64,000 bases of DNA, taken from positions 806,001 to 870,000 of the forward strand of contig NZ_LT629796.1 in the NCBI RefSeq assembly GCF_900106065.1, given 5' to 3'. Made by a program: the position numbers and the translations under genes. The DNA comes from Pseudomonas mandelii. GTDB taxonomy: Bacteria; Pseudomonadota; Gammaproteobacteria; Pseudomonadales; Pseudomonadaceae. The notes under the pieces are model-generated. The model was not told the origin of the DNA. It saw only the letters and a program-made list of their open reading frames with translations, and ran no database searches. Below are positions 36,943 through 45,880 of the stretch, piece by piece. Position 1 is the first letter of the stretch. Each line of letters begins with the position of its first letter.

Positions 36943-38577
36943 TCATGCCTTCACTTGACCCAGGTTGGCCTCACTCAAATCCAGCTCACCCAACACTTCT
37001 CGCAACACGTCATCACCAATCTGGTGATGACGACTGAGTTTGTACAACTCCAGGCGCTGCGCTCGCAGCGCCTTCAACCGCAGACGCCGCTCCAGCAAGT
37101 CCATCTGAAAGGCCAATGCCTGGGCCTCGGCCGAGTCATTGAAGACCTCCAGTTGATGCCGATATTCGGACATGATCCGCGCTTTGAGTTCGACGGCCAA
37201 CGCGGCCTCGGCCGCATCCGCGGGCTTGGCTTCCTCGACTTCCAGTGCATGAATCGCCGCTTCAGCGGTTTTGCGCCAGGCATCACGCACTTCATTGCGG
37301 CGCTTGTCGTCAGGGCTTTTTTCGATGCCGCGCAGCAACAGCGGCAAAGCGATGCAGGCGGCGATCAGGGACAGCAGAATCACCCCGGCGGCGATGAAGA
37401 TCAGCAGATCCCGCTCGGGGAATGCGTCGCCGCCCATCAGCAGCGGCACCGAAAGCACGCCTGCCAGTGTCACCGCCCCGCGTACGCCACCGACCGTCAG
37501 CAGCCAGCAGGAGCGCGCGGTCGGCACTTGAGTCACTTCGCCTTTACCGCGCAGGCGTCGCAGCAAAACAGACAAGCGCCAGATGCTCTGCACCCAGACA
37601 AACCGCAACAACAGCAGCACCAGAAAAATCGCCACTACGTCCAGACAGCGATACAGCAACGTCGGCCATAGCGATGTTTCGTGGCTGACCACCGCCTTGA
37701 TGATGTCCGGCAGTTGCAATCCCAGCAGCAGGAAGATCAAGCCGTTGAAAGCAAACTCAAGCAACGACCAGACGCTGCGGTTGAGCAATCGAGTGCTGGT
37801 CTGGCGCGGGAGCAGGTCGAGCCAGCTCTGCATCATCCCCGCAGCCACGGCGGACAAGATGCCGGAAGCGCCAAGACGCTCAGCCAGCACATAAGCCGCG
37901 AACGGCAGCAGCAACATGAACACCACATGCGTCGCCGGATCATCCCAGCCGCGAGCGATCATCCAGGAACGCAGGCGTCCCACCAGCCAGCTCAAGGCCA
38001 CACCGACGGCCAGGCCGCCGAGCGCCACCAGCACAAAGGTCACACTGGCATTCGCCAGCGAAAACACCCCGGTCACCGCTGCGGCCAACGCAAACTTGAA
38101 CGTCACCAGGCCCGTGGCATCGTTCATCAACGCCTCGCCTTGCAGCATGTGCATCAGCGGCGTCGGCAAACGGTTCTGGGAAATCGCCGAGACCGCCACG
38201 GCATCCGTCGGCGACAGCACGGCCGCCAGCGCAAAGGCCACCGGCAGAGGAATACTCGGCAACAACCAGTGTATGAAATAGCCAGCGCCGACCACCGTAA
38301 ACAACACCAGCCCCACCGCCAGGGTAAGGATCGGCCCGCGCAGGCGCCACAGTTCACGTTTGGGCATACGCCAGCCGTCGGAGAACAGCAGCGGCGGCAG
38401 GAACAGAAAGAGAAACAATTCCGGATCCAGCGCCACATGCAAACCCAGGGTCGGCCAGGCGAGCAACGCACCCGCGGCAATTTGCACCAAGGGCAACGGC
38501 AGCGGGATCACCCGTCCGATCAGGCGTGAAAGGCCCACCAGCATCAGCAGGATCAGGACGGTGTAGGCGGTTTGCAT
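36943..38577 (-). CDS. Na+/H+ antiporter, CPA1/NhaP family
   Basis: This cation/proton antiporter of the inner membrane probably expels Na+ or K+ in exchange for protons. From the ATG at 38577 it has 544 residues. About 12 hydrophobic helices fill residues 1-405, with the family motifs PLLFSDGWRMP (about 61-71), LSPTDAVAVSAISQNRLPTPL and LQGEALMNDATGLVTFK (about 148-164), which carries the conserved Asp. A charged cytoplasmic tail of about 120 residues follows. The frame is open to an ATG ten codons upstream (38607), so the start is uncertain. In this group of Pseudomonas such a gene follows dapC. Confidence 0.92.
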   Translation of the reverse strand: MQTAYTVLILLMLVGLSRLIGRVIPLPLPLVQIAAGALLAWPTLGLHVALDPELFLFLFLPPLLFSDGWRMPKRELWRLRGPILTLAVGLVLFTVVGAGYFIHWLLPSIPLPVAFALAAVLSPTDAVAVSAISQNRLPTPLMHMLQGEALMNDATGLVTFKFALAAAVTGVFSLANASVTFVLVALGGLAVGVALSWLVGRLRSWMIARGWDDPATHVVFMLLLPFAAYVLAERLGASGILSAVAAGMMQSWLDLLPRQTSTRLLNRSVWSLLEFAFNGLIFLLLGLQLPDIIKAVVSHETSLWPTLLYRCLDVVAIFLVLLLLRFVWVQSIWRLSVLLRRLRGKGEVTQVPTARSCWLLTVGGVRGAVTLAGVLSVPLLMGGDAFPERDLLIFIAAGVILLSLIAACIALPLLLRGIEKSPDDKRRNEVRDAWRKTAEAAIHALEVEEAKPADAAEAALAVELKARIMSEYRHQLEVFNDSAEAQALAFQMDLLERRLRLKALRAQRLELYKLSRHHQIGDDVLREVLGELDLSEANLGQVKA

Positions 38578-38788
38578 AAAGCGCGGTTCCCAGGTAATCG
38601 ACAGCATTGAAGTGCCATATTAGCCGCTTAGACTGCGGGCTGACCGTTGCACCAATGTCGCATCACCCTGAAACAGCGCAAACCCAGCGGGCTTACGATG
38701 ACTAAACGACCGCGGCCGCCGCGAAACCGTCCGGTCATGGCATAATCCTTCACCTTTTATTTCCAGCACCTGCAAAGGGGGCAATTCC

Positions 38789-39151
38789 TTGACCGTTTCA
38801 AGCAAAACGTTGCACCTTTTCGGCATCAAAGCCTGCGACACCATGAAAAAGGCGCGCACCTGGCTCGATGAACACGCTGTCAGCTATGACTTCCATGATT
38901 ACAAGACGGCCGGAATCGACCGTGAACACCTGACCCAATGGTGCGACGAGCACGGCTGGCAAGTGGTGTTGAACCGTGCAGGCACGACCTTTCGCAAGCT
39001 CGACGACGAACGCAAAGCCGATCTCGACCAAGCGAAAGCGATCGAACTGATGCTCGCACAACCCTCGATGATCAAGCGCCCGGTGCTCGATCTCGGTGAC
39101 CGAACCCTGATTGGCTTCAAGCCAGATATCTACGCGGCGGCGCTCAAGTAA
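38789..39151 (+). CDS. ArsC-family (Spx/MgsR/YffB-like) reductase
   Basis: The 120-residue protein has a thioredoxin-like fold with a single N-terminal Cys in LFGIKACDTMKKARTWLDEH (about 10-29). It also has FHDYKTAGIDREHL and FRKLDDERKADLDQ, and the C-terminal IKRPVLDLGDRTLIGFKPDIY. These match the YffB branch of ArsC-like proteins, which is not established as an arsenate reductase; no arsenic genes are nearby. The start appears to be a TTG (38789) preceded by AAAGGGGGC. It lies 33 bp before dapD and probably shares its transcript. Confidence 0.9.
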   Translation: MTVSSKTLHLFGIKACDTMKKARTWLDEHAVSYDFHDYKTAGIDREHLTQWCDEHGWQVVLNRAGTTFRKLDDERKADLDQAKAIELMLAQPSMIKRPVLDLGDRTLIGFKPDIYAAALK

Positions 39152-39184
39152 GCCTGCCCGTTCAATTTTGTTAGAGGTATTTAC

Positions 39185-40219
39185 ATGTCCACTACCCTGT
39201 TCAGCCTGGCCTTTGGTGTCGGCACTCAAAACCGTCAAGGCGCATGGCTGGAAGTGTTTTACGCACAGCCACTGCTTAACCCGTCGGCCGAACTGGTCGC
39301 GGCCATCGCGCCGGTTCTGGGCTACACCGAAGGCAATCAGGCCATCGCCTTCACTACCGCTCAGGCCTCGCAACTGGCTGAAGCGTTGAAAGGCGTCGAT
39401 GCGGCACAAGCCGCCCTGTTGACCCGTCTGGCCGAGAGCCACAAGCCGTTGGTCGCGACCATCCTGGCCGAAGACGCCCAGTTGACCTCCACGCCTGAGG
39501 CTTACCTCAAGCTGCACCTGCTGTCCCATCGTCTGGTCAAGCCGCACGGCCTGAACCTGGCGGGCGTGTTCCCGCTGCTGCCGAACGTAGCCTGGACCAG
39601 CCAGGGCGCCATCGACCTGGCCGAACTGGCCGAGCATCAACTGGAAGCCCGTCTGCGCGGCGAGCTGCTGGAAGTGTTCTCGGTAGACAAGTTCCCGAAA
39701 ATGACCGACTACGTGGTTCCGGCCGGCGTGCGTATCGCTGACGCGGCACGAATTCGTCTGGGCGCCTACGTCGGCGAAGGCACCACCGTGATGCACGAAG
39801 GTTTCGTCAACTTCAATGCCGGCACCGAAGGCCCGGGCATGATCGAAGGCCGCGTTTCCGCTGGCGTCTTCGTCGGCAAGGGTTCTGACCTGGGTGGCGG
39901 TTGCTCGACCATGGGCACCCTGTCGGGCGGCGGCAACATCGTGATCAAGGTGGGCGAAGGCTGCCTGATCGGCGCGAACGCCGGTATCGGCATTCCGTTG
40001 GGCGATCGCAACACCGTCGAGTCGGGCCTGTACGTGACCGCCGGTACCAAAGTCGCACTGCTGGACGAAAAGAACCAGCTGGTGAAAGTCGTGAAGGCCC
40101 GTGAACTCGCTGGCCAACCTGACTTGCTGTTCCGTCGCAATTCGGAAACCGGTGCCGTGGAATGCAAAACCCACAAATCGGCGATCGAACTGAACGAAGC
40201 GCTGCACGCTCACAACTAA
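39185..40219 (+). CDS. dapD: 2,3,4,5-tetrahydropyridine-2,6-dicarboxylate N-succinyltransferase
   Basis: DapD succinylates tetrahydrodipicolinate, the step before DapC in lysine and diaminopimelate synthesis. The 344-residue protein is the long form found in Pseudomonas. Its N-terminal domain begins MSTTLFSLAFGVGTQNRQG. A left-handed beta helix follows with YVGEGTTVMHEGFVNFNAGTEG (about 195-216), EGRVSAGVFVGKGSDLGGGCSTMGTLSGGG and IGANAGIGIPLGDRNTVESGLYV. The C-terminus is RNSETGAVECKTHKSAIELNEALHAHN. A degenerate REP pair follows. Confidence 0.95.
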   Translation: MSTTLFSLAFGVGTQNRQGAWLEVFYAQPLLNPSAELVAAIAPVLGYTEGNQAIAFTTAQASQLAEALKGVDAAQAALLTRLAESHKPLVATILAEDAQLTSTPEAYLKLHLLSHRLVKPHGLNLAGVFPLLPNVAWTSQGAIDLAELAEHQLEARLRGELLEVFSVDKFPKMTDYVVPAGVRIADAARIRLGAYVGEGTTVMHEGFVNFNAGTEGPGMIEGRVSAGVFVGKGSDLGGGCSTMGTLSGGGNIVIKVGEGCLIGANAGIGIPLGDRNTVESGLYVTAGTKVALLDEKNQLVKVVKARELAGQPDLLFRRNSETGAVECKTHKSAIELNEALHAHN

Positions 40220-40241
40220 GCGGCGTCACACGGAATACCCT

Positions 40242-40302
40242 GTAGGAGCCAAGCTTGCTCGCGAAGGGGCCCTTGAGGCCGCCAAAAGCTTCGCGCCTAC
40301 AG
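40242..40302. repeat. Short degenerate REP-like palindrome between dapD and csdA
   Basis: CTGTAGGAGCCAAGCTTGCTC has an imperfect inverse partner ending CTTCGCGCCTACAG. It is shorter and more diverged than the other REP pairs of the window. Confidence 0.6.
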
Positions 40303-40367
40303 GTTCGGCGTAGACCAGACCATCAGGTCAGGTGTTCACCCGCCCATGTTGACCAGGGCCCGACAGC

Positions 40368-41573
40368 ATGATGATTCTCTCTCCCTGGCGCGCCGACTTT
40401 CCGGCTATCGCCGCGCTCCAACGGCAAGACCAGACCTATCTGGATAACGCCGCCACCACGCAAAAACCTCAAGCCTTGCTGGATGCGCTGACGCATTACT
40501 ACACCAACGGCGCGGCCAACGTACATCGGGCGCAACACTTGCCCGGCGCCCATGCCACCCAGGCATTCGAGGCCAGCCGCAGCAAAGTCGCGCAATGGCT
40601 GAATGCCGGCGATTGCGGGCAGATCATCTTTACCCACGGCGCGACCTCCGCGCTGAACCTCCTGGCCTATGGCCTTGAGCATCTATTCAATCCGGGCGAT
40701 GAGATTGTCATCAGCGCCCTGGAGCATCACGCCAACCTGCTGCCGTGGCAGCAACTGGCGCACCGGCGCGACTTGAAACTGGTGGTCCTGCCGTTGGACG
40801 CCGACGGGGTGATCGACCTCGACGCCGCCACACAATTGATCGGCCCACGAACCCGTTTGCTGGCGGTCAGTCAGCTGTCGAATGTGCTCGGTGTCTGGCA
40901 GCCGTTACCCGCCTTGCTGGCGATGGCCAAGGCGCACGACGCGTTGACCGTGGTCGATGGCGCGCAAGGCGTGGTTCATGGTCGGCATGACGTGCAGGCG
41001 CTGGGTTGCGACTTCTATGTATTTTCCAGCCACAAACTCTATGGCCCCGACGGTCTGGGCGTGCTGTTCGGTCGCCATGAGGCGCTGAAACAACTGCGCC
41101 ATTGGCAGTTCGGCGGTGAAATGGTGCTGGATGCGGATTACCACAGCGCACGCTTTCGCCCCGCGCCTCTGGGTTTCGAGGCCGGTACTCCGCCGATTGC
41201 CGGTGTGATCGGCCTGGGGGCGACGCTGGATTATCTCGCGGGGCTTGATCAGGACGCGGTCTCGGCCCATGAAGCGGCGCTGCATGACTATTTATTAAAG
41301 GGGCTTGAAGCGCGTAATGGCATTCGACTGCTGGGCAAACCGCAATTGGCGTTGGCCAGTTTTGTCGTCGAGGGTGTGCATAACTCTGACCTGGCGCATT
41401 TGCTGACCGAACAGGGCATCGCCGTGCGCGCCGGTCATCACTGTGCGATGCCGTTGCTCAAAAGCTTCGAACTGGCCGGGGCGATCCGGGTGTCGTTGGC
41501 GCTGTACAACGACTCCGAAGACCTCGAACGGTTCTTTGAAGCGCTGGATCAGGCGCTGGAGTTGTTGCGATGA
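40368..41573 (+). CDS. csdA: Cysteine desulfurase CsdA/SufS family
   Basis: This PLP enzyme removes sulfur from cysteine as a persulfide for Fe-S cluster or thio-cofactor building. The 401-residue class V aminotransferase-fold protein begins MMILSPWRADFPAIAAL, and the second Met (40371) may be the real start. It has TYLDNAATTQKPQA (about 23-36), VVDGAQGVVHGRHDVQALGCDFYVFSSHKLYGPDGLGVLFG with the PLP Lys (about 222), and the active-site Cys in VRAGHHCAMPL (about 359-369). The overlapping downstream gene encodes the matching sulfur acceptor CsdE, which favours CsdA over SufS. Confidence 0.92.
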   Translation: MMILSPWRADFPAIAALQRQDQTYLDNAATTQKPQALLDALTHYYTNGAANVHRAQHLPGAHATQAFEASRSKVAQWLNAGDCGQIIFTHGATSALNLLAYGLEHLFNPGDEIVISALEHHANLLPWQQLAHRRDLKLVVLPLDADGVIDLDAATQLIGPRTRLLAVSQLSNVLGVWQPLPALLAMAKAHDALTVVDGAQGVVHGRHDVQALGCDFYVFSSHKLYGPDGLGVLFGRHEALKQLRHWQFGGEMVLDADYHSARFRPAPLGFEAGTPPIAGVIGLGATLDYLAGLDQDAVSAHEAALHDYLLKGLEARNGIRLLGKPQLALASFVVEGVHNSDLAHLLTEQGIAVRAGHHCAMPLLKSFELAGAIRVSLALYNDSEDLERFFEALDQALELLR

Positions 41574-41974
41574 GCTTACCGGCTGATGCCGTCATGGCAC
41601 TCGACACCTTTCAGGCTGCCGCCGGTTGGGAGCAGCGGGCGCGGCTGCTGATGCAATGGGGCGACCGTCTGCCTGCGTTGAGTGATGTGGATAAAGTCGA
41701 CGCCAACCGCGTGCATGGCTGTGAAAGTCAGGTGTGGCTGGTGGGTTCGTTGAATGACGGTCACTGGCAGTTTGCAGCGAGCAGCGATGCGCGGTTGATT
41801 CGCGGGTTGGTGGCGTTGCTGCTGGCGCGGGTCAACGGCTTGTCGGCGGATGAGTTGCGCCAGGTGGATTTGCCGGAGTGGTTCAATCAGCTTGGGCTTT
41901 CGCGGCAACTGTCGCCTTCGCGCAGTAATGGCCTCAATGCGGTGCTGCAGCGGATGAATGAGTTGGCTGGTTAA
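41570..41974 (+). CDS. csdE: SufE-family sulfur acceptor CsdE
   Basis: CsdE accepts persulfide sulfur from CsdA and passes it on. The 134-residue protein is the family length and has the catalytic Cys in ANRVHGCESQVWL (about 44-56). It also has LSADELRQVDLPEWFNQLGLSRQLSPSRSNGL near the C-terminus, the typical SufE end. Its ATG overlaps the csdA stop by 4 bp (41570-41573). tcdA follows in the opposite direction. In E. coli the homologous csdA-csdE-csdL (tcdA) genes are linked, which supports the calls. Confidence 0.94.
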   Translation: MSLPADAVMALDTFQAAAGWEQRARLLMQWGDRLPALSDVDKVDANRVHGCESQVWLVGSLNDGHWQFAASSDARLIRGLVALLLARVNGLSADELRQVDLPEWFNQLGLSRQLSPSRSNGLNAVLQRMNELAG

Positions 41975-41976
41975 TC

Positions 41977-42044
41977 GCCATCGCGAGCAGGCTCGCTCCC
42001 ACATTGGAACGCGTTCCCCTGTGGGAGCGAGCCTGCTCGCGATG
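41977..42044. repeat. REP inverted pair between csdE and tcdA
   Basis: CATCGCGAGCAGGCTCGCTC on the left has its inverse GAGCGAGCCTGCTCGCGATG on the right. The pair is in the opposite orientation (tail-to-tail) to the copies at 11147 and 34500. It lies between convergent genes. Confidence 0.85.
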
Positions 42045-42062
42045 AGGCCGACAACTGCAACC

Positions 42063-42875
42063 TTAAACCTCAGGCTTGACCCGATCCGCCGGCCGCCGTA
42101 CACCCGCCACAATTTTATCCACAGCCTTGGTCGCCGCGACCATGCCGAACGTCGCCGTCACCATCATCACTGCGCCAAACCCGCCGGCGCAGTCGAGCTT
42201 CACGCCATCGCCGACAAAACTTTTCTGCAAACAGATGCTGCCATCCGGTTTCGGATAGCGCAGTTGCTCGGTCGAAAACACGCACGGCACGCTGTAATGA
42301 CGCGTCACGGTACGCGAGAAGCCGTAGTCACGGCGCAGGGTCGAGCGCACTTTCGATGCCAACGGGTCATTGAAGGTGCGGTTCAAGTCGCAGACCTGGA
42401 TCAGTGTCGGGTCGATCTGCCCGCCTGCCCCGCCGGTAGTAATGATCTGGATCTTGCGGCGCTTGCACCAGGCGATCAGCGCTGCCTTGGCATTCACGCT
42501 GTCGATGCAATCGATCACGCAGTCGATGTTTGGCGTGATGTACTCGGCCATGGTCTCGCGCGTCACAAAATCCGCCACCGCGTGCACCGTGCAGTCCGGG
42601 TTGATCCCGCGTAACCGCTCTGCCATCACCTCGACTTTGGGTTTGCCGACAGTGCTGTCCAGCGCGTGCAGTTGGCGGTTGGCGTTGCTGACGCAAACGT
42701 CGTCCAGGTCAAACAGCGAAATCTCGCCGACGCCACAACGGGCAATGGCTTCCGCTGCCCAGGAACCGACGCCACCGACACCGACGATGGCCACATGGGC
42801 TGCGCGCAGACGCTCCAAGCCTTCGATGCCATACAAACGGGCGATGCCTGCAAACCGCGGATCTTCTGTACTCAT
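42063..42875 (-). CDS. tcdA: tRNA threonylcarbamoyladenosine dehydratase TcdA (CsdL)
   Basis: TcdA cyclises t6A37 of ANN-decoding tRNAs to ct6A using ATP, and depends on sulfur from the CsdA-CsdE system. I start at 42875 (MSTEDPRFAGIARLYG) because GGGG is 8 bp upstream; the frame also has an ATG at 42881. The 270-residue E1-like protein has the ATP-binding IVGVGGVGSWAAEAIARCGVGEISLFDLDDVCVSNANRQ (about 31-69) and CVIDCIDSVNAKAAL, then TTGGAGGQIDPTLIQVCDLNRT. A single C-terminal hydrophobic stretch (GAVMMVTATFGMVAATKAVDKIV) resembles a membrane anchor. Confidence 0.93.
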   Translation of the reverse strand: MSTEDPRFAGIARLYGIEGLERLRAAHVAIVGVGGVGSWAAEAIARCGVGEISLFDLDDVCVSNANRQLHALDSTVGKPKVEVMAERLRGINPDCTVHAVADFVTRETMAEYITPNIDCVIDCIDSVNAKAALIAWCKRRKIQIITTGGAGGQIDPTLIQVCDLNRTFNDPLASKVRSTLRRDYGFSRTVTRHYSVPCVFSTEQLRYPKPDGSICLQKSFVGDGVKLDCAGGFGAVMMVTATFGMVAATKAVDKIVAGVRRPADRVKPEV

Positions 42876-43092
42876 GACCATAACCCCAAAAACCGGCGCG
42901 CATTATAGGGCCAGACAGCGACAAGATCTAAGTTCCCGCGACAAGTGTAAGAACTTATGCGAAACGGGATTGCCAAACGTAGGGCATTTCCCTGTCAGCT
43001 ATACGCTCAGGGAATGCCCGGTGTAGGATGCGCGCCCCTTGGCACACGCCGACCGGTCCTTCGTTCCACAGCCTTTGGAACCTGAAATAGCT

Positions 43093-45684
43093 ATGTCATC
43101 GCGTAAATTTGGACTCAACCTGGTCGTGGTGCTCGCCATCGCCGCCTTGTTTACCGGCTTCTGGGCGCTGATCAATCGCCCGGTCACCGCCCCCAACTGG
43201 CCCGAACAGATCTCCGGCTTCTCGTACTCGCCGTTCCAGCAAGGCCAGTATCCGCAGAAGGAGCAATACCCGACCGACGATGAAATGCGTCGCGACCTGG
43301 AGATCATGAGCAAGCTGACGGACAACATCCGTACTTACTCGGTCGACGGCTCCCTGGGAGACATTCCCAAACTGGCGGAAGAATTCGGCCTGCGGGTCAC
43401 CCTCGGTATCTGGATCAGCCCGGACGAGGAACGCAACGAGCGTGAGATCCTGCGTGCCATCGAACTCGCCAACACCTCCCGCAGCGTGGTTCGCGTGGTT
43501 GTAGGCAACGAGGCGATCTTCCGTAAGGAAATTACCGCCGCGGAACTCAGCATCATTCTGGATCGCGTCCGCGCGGCAGTGAAAGTGCCGGTGACCACGT
43601 CCGAGCAATGGCACGTATGGGAAGAAAACCCGAGCCTGGCCAAGCACGTCGACCTGATCGCTGCCCACGTCTTGCCGTATTGGGAACATGTGCCGATGGA
43701 GCAATCCGGGCAGTTCGTACTCGACCGTGCCCGTGATCTGAAAAAGATGTTCCCGAAAAAACCGCTGTTGCTGTCGGAAGTCGGCTGGCCGAGCAACGGC
43801 CGTATGCGCGGAGGCGCCGATGCGTCGCCGGCAGACCAGGCGATTTACCTGCGCACGCTGGTCAACAAGCTCAACCGCCAGGGTTTCAACTATTTCGTGA
43901 TCGAAGCGTTTGACCAACCCTGGAAGGCCAGCGACGAAGGTTCGGTGGGCGCTTACTGGGGTGTTTTCAACGCCGCGCGCCAGCAGAAATTCAACTTCGA
44001 AGGCCCGGTTGTCGCGATTCCGCAATGGCGCGTGCTGGCGGTCGGCTCGGTGGTCCTGGCGCTGCTGTCCCTGACCCTGCTGATGATCGACGGCTCGGCG
44101 CTGCGTCAACGCGGCCGTACCTTCCTGACCTTTATCGCCTTCCTCTGCGGATCGGTGCTGGTGTGGATCGGTTACGACTACAGCCTGCAATACAGCACCT
44201 GGTTCAGCCTGACGATAGGATTTCTCCTTGCCTTGGGCGCACTCGGGGTCTTTATCGTATTGCTGACCGAGGCGCATGAACTGGCCGAAGCGGTCTGGAC
44301 CCACAAGCGTCGGCGCGAATTCCTGCCGGTGGTGGGCGAATCGGACTACCGACCGAAAGTGTCGATTCACGTCCCTTGCTACAACGAGCCGCCGGAGATG
44401 GTCAAACAGACCCTCAACGCCCTGGCCAACCTCGACTATCCGGACTTCGAAGTCCTGATCATCGACAACAACACCAAGGACCCGGCGGTCTGGGAACCGG
44501 TGCGCGATTACTGCGCAACCCTGGGCCCGCGTTTCAAGTTCTTCCACGTCGCGCCACTGGCCGGCTTCAAGGGTGGCGCGCTGAATTACCTGATTCCGCA
44601 CACCGCCAAGGATGCCGAAGTGATTGCGGTGATCGACTCGGACTACTGCGTCGACCCGAACTGGCTCAAGCACATGGTGCCGCACTTCGCCGACCCGAAA
44701 ATCGCCGTGGTGCAGTCGCCGCAGGATTACCGCGATCAGAACGAAAGCACGTTCAAGAAGCTCTGCTACGCGGAATACAAAGGCTTCTTCCACATCGGCA
44801 TGGTCACCCGCAACGACCGTGACGCGATCATCCAGCACGGCACCATGACCATGACCCGACGTTCGGTGCTCGAGGAACTGGGCTGGGCCGACTGGTGCAT
44901 CTGTGAAGACGCCGAGTTGGGTCTGCGGGTGTTCGAAAAAGGCCTGTCGGCGGCGTATTACCACACCAGCTACGGCAAAGGCCTGATGCCCGATACCTTT
45001 ATCGACTTCAAGAAACAGCGTTTCCGCTGGGCTTACGGTGCGATTCAGATCATCAAGCGTCATACCACCAGCCTGCTGCGCGGCAAAGGCAGCGAGCTGA
45101 CCCGTGGCCAGCGTTACCACTTCCTCGCGGGCTGGTTGCCGTGGGTAGCGGACGGCATGAACATCTTCTTCACCGTGGGCGCCCTGTTGTGGTCGGCGGC
45201 GATGATTATCGTGCCGCAGCGGGTCGATCCGCCGTTGCTGATTTTCGCCATCCCGCCGTTGGCGCTGTTCGTATTCAAGGTGGGCAAGATCATCTTCCTC
45301 TACCGTCGTGCGGTCGGGGTCAACCTCAAGGATGCGTTCTGCGCGGCGCTGGCCGGGCTGGCGTTGTCGCACACCATCGCCAAAGCAGTGCTGTACGGTT
45401 TCTTCACCAGCAGCATTCCGTTTTTCCGCACACCAAAGAACGCCGATAACCACGGCTTCTGGGTGGCGATTTCGGAGGCGCGCGAAGAGGTGTTCATCAT
45501 GCTGCTGTTGTGGGGTGCGGCGCTGGGGATTTACCTGGTGAACGGCATGCCGAGCAACGACATGCGCTTCTGGGTGACCATGTTGCTGGTGCAGTCGCTG
45601 CCGTACCTGGCGGCGCTGATCATGGCGTTCCTGTCTTCGCTGCCGAAACCGGTGGCCGAAGCCGCGACCGCACCGGCTGTCTAA
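43093..45684 (+). CDS. ndvB: GH17-GT2 fusion beta-glucan synthase, NdvB type
   Basis: From the ATG at 43093 (MSSRKFGLNLVVVLAI) the protein has 863 residues and one N-terminal membrane helix. A glycoside hydrolase 17-like periplasmic domain (about 35-295) shows both expected acid residues, in VVVGNEAIFRKE and LLLSEVGWPSNGRM. Three or so membrane helices follow. A GT2 catalytic domain comes next with VSIHVPCYNEPPEMVKQTL (about 421-439), IDSDYCVDPNW, EDAELGLRV and QRFRWAYGA (the QxxRW motif), and then more helices. P. aeruginosa NdvB makes glucans linked to biofilm antibiotic tolerance. The frame continues 18 codons upstream without family likeness. Confidence 0.9.
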   Translation: MSSRKFGLNLVVVLAIAALFTGFWALINRPVTAPNWPEQISGFSYSPFQQGQYPQKEQYPTDDEMRRDLEIMSKLTDNIRTYSVDGSLGDIPKLAEEFGLRVTLGIWISPDEERNEREILRAIELANTSRSVVRVVVGNEAIFRKEITAAELSIILDRVRAAVKVPVTTSEQWHVWEENPSLAKHVDLIAAHVLPYWEHVPMEQSGQFVLDRARDLKKMFPKKPLLLSEVGWPSNGRMRGGADASPADQAIYLRTLVNKLNRQGFNYFVIEAFDQPWKASDEGSVGAYWGVFNAARQQKFNFEGPVVAIPQWRVLAVGSVVLALLSLTLLMIDGSALRQRGRTFLTFIAFLCGSVLVWIGYDYSLQYSTWFSLTIGFLLALGALGVFIVLLTEAHELAEAVWTHKRRREFLPVVGESDYRPKVSIHVPCYNEPPEMVKQTLNALANLDYPDFEVLIIDNNTKDPAVWEPVRDYCATLGPRFKFFHVAPLAGFKGGALNYLIPHTAKDAEVIAVIDSDYCVDPNWLKHMVPHFADPKIAVVQSPQDYRDQNESTFKKLCYAEYKGFFHIGMVTRNDRDAIIQHGTMTMTRRSVLEELGWADWCICEDAELGLRVFEKGLSAAYYHTSYGKGLMPDTFIDFKKQRFRWAYGAIQIIKRHTTSLLRGKGSELTRGQRYHFLAGWLPWVADGMNIFFTVGALLWSAAMIIVPQRVDPPLLIFAIPPLALFVFKVGKIIFLYRRAVGVNLKDAFCAALAGLALSHTIAKAVLYGFFTSSIPFFRTPKNADNHGFWVAISEAREEVFIMLLLWGAALGIYLVNGMPSNDMRFWVTMLLVQSLPYLAALIMAFLSSLPKPVAEAATAPAV

Positions 45685-45701
45685 ATCAGTACAGATGCAC
45701 T

Positions 45702-45727
45702 AAACGGCGGCCAATGGCCGCCGTTTT
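45702..45727 (+). terminator. Intrinsic terminator after ndvB
   Basis: AAACGGCGGCC and GGCCGCCGTTT form an 11-bp perfect stem around AAT, 17 bp after the ndvB stop, ending in TTTT. Confidence 0.85.
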
Positions 45728-45769
45728 GCTTTAAGATAACCGCCATTTTGCGCGCCTTGCCTCAATTCC

Positions 45770-45859
45770 TGTAGGAGCGAGGCTTGCCCGCGAATGAAGC
45801 GACTCGGTGTAACAGATACACCTCACTATCGTTCTTCGCGGGCAAGCCTCGCTCCTACA
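45770..45859. repeat. REP inverted pair, second subtype, upstream of dapE
   Basis: TGTAGGAGCGAGGCTTGCCC and its exact inverse GGGCAAGCCTCGCTCCTACA flank about 50 bp. The core GGCTTGCCCGCGAA differs from the GCCTGCTCGCGA core of the first subtype. The right arm ends 21 bp before the dapE ATG. Confidence 0.88.
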
Positions 45860-45880
45860 AATAAAGCTCCGGAGTCTTAC

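Noticed and set aside
38789..39151. Arsenate reductase in an arsenic-resistance operon
   Set aside because: No arsB, arsR or arsH is near; the Spx/YffB-like branch and a position next to dapD favour an unrelated redox role.
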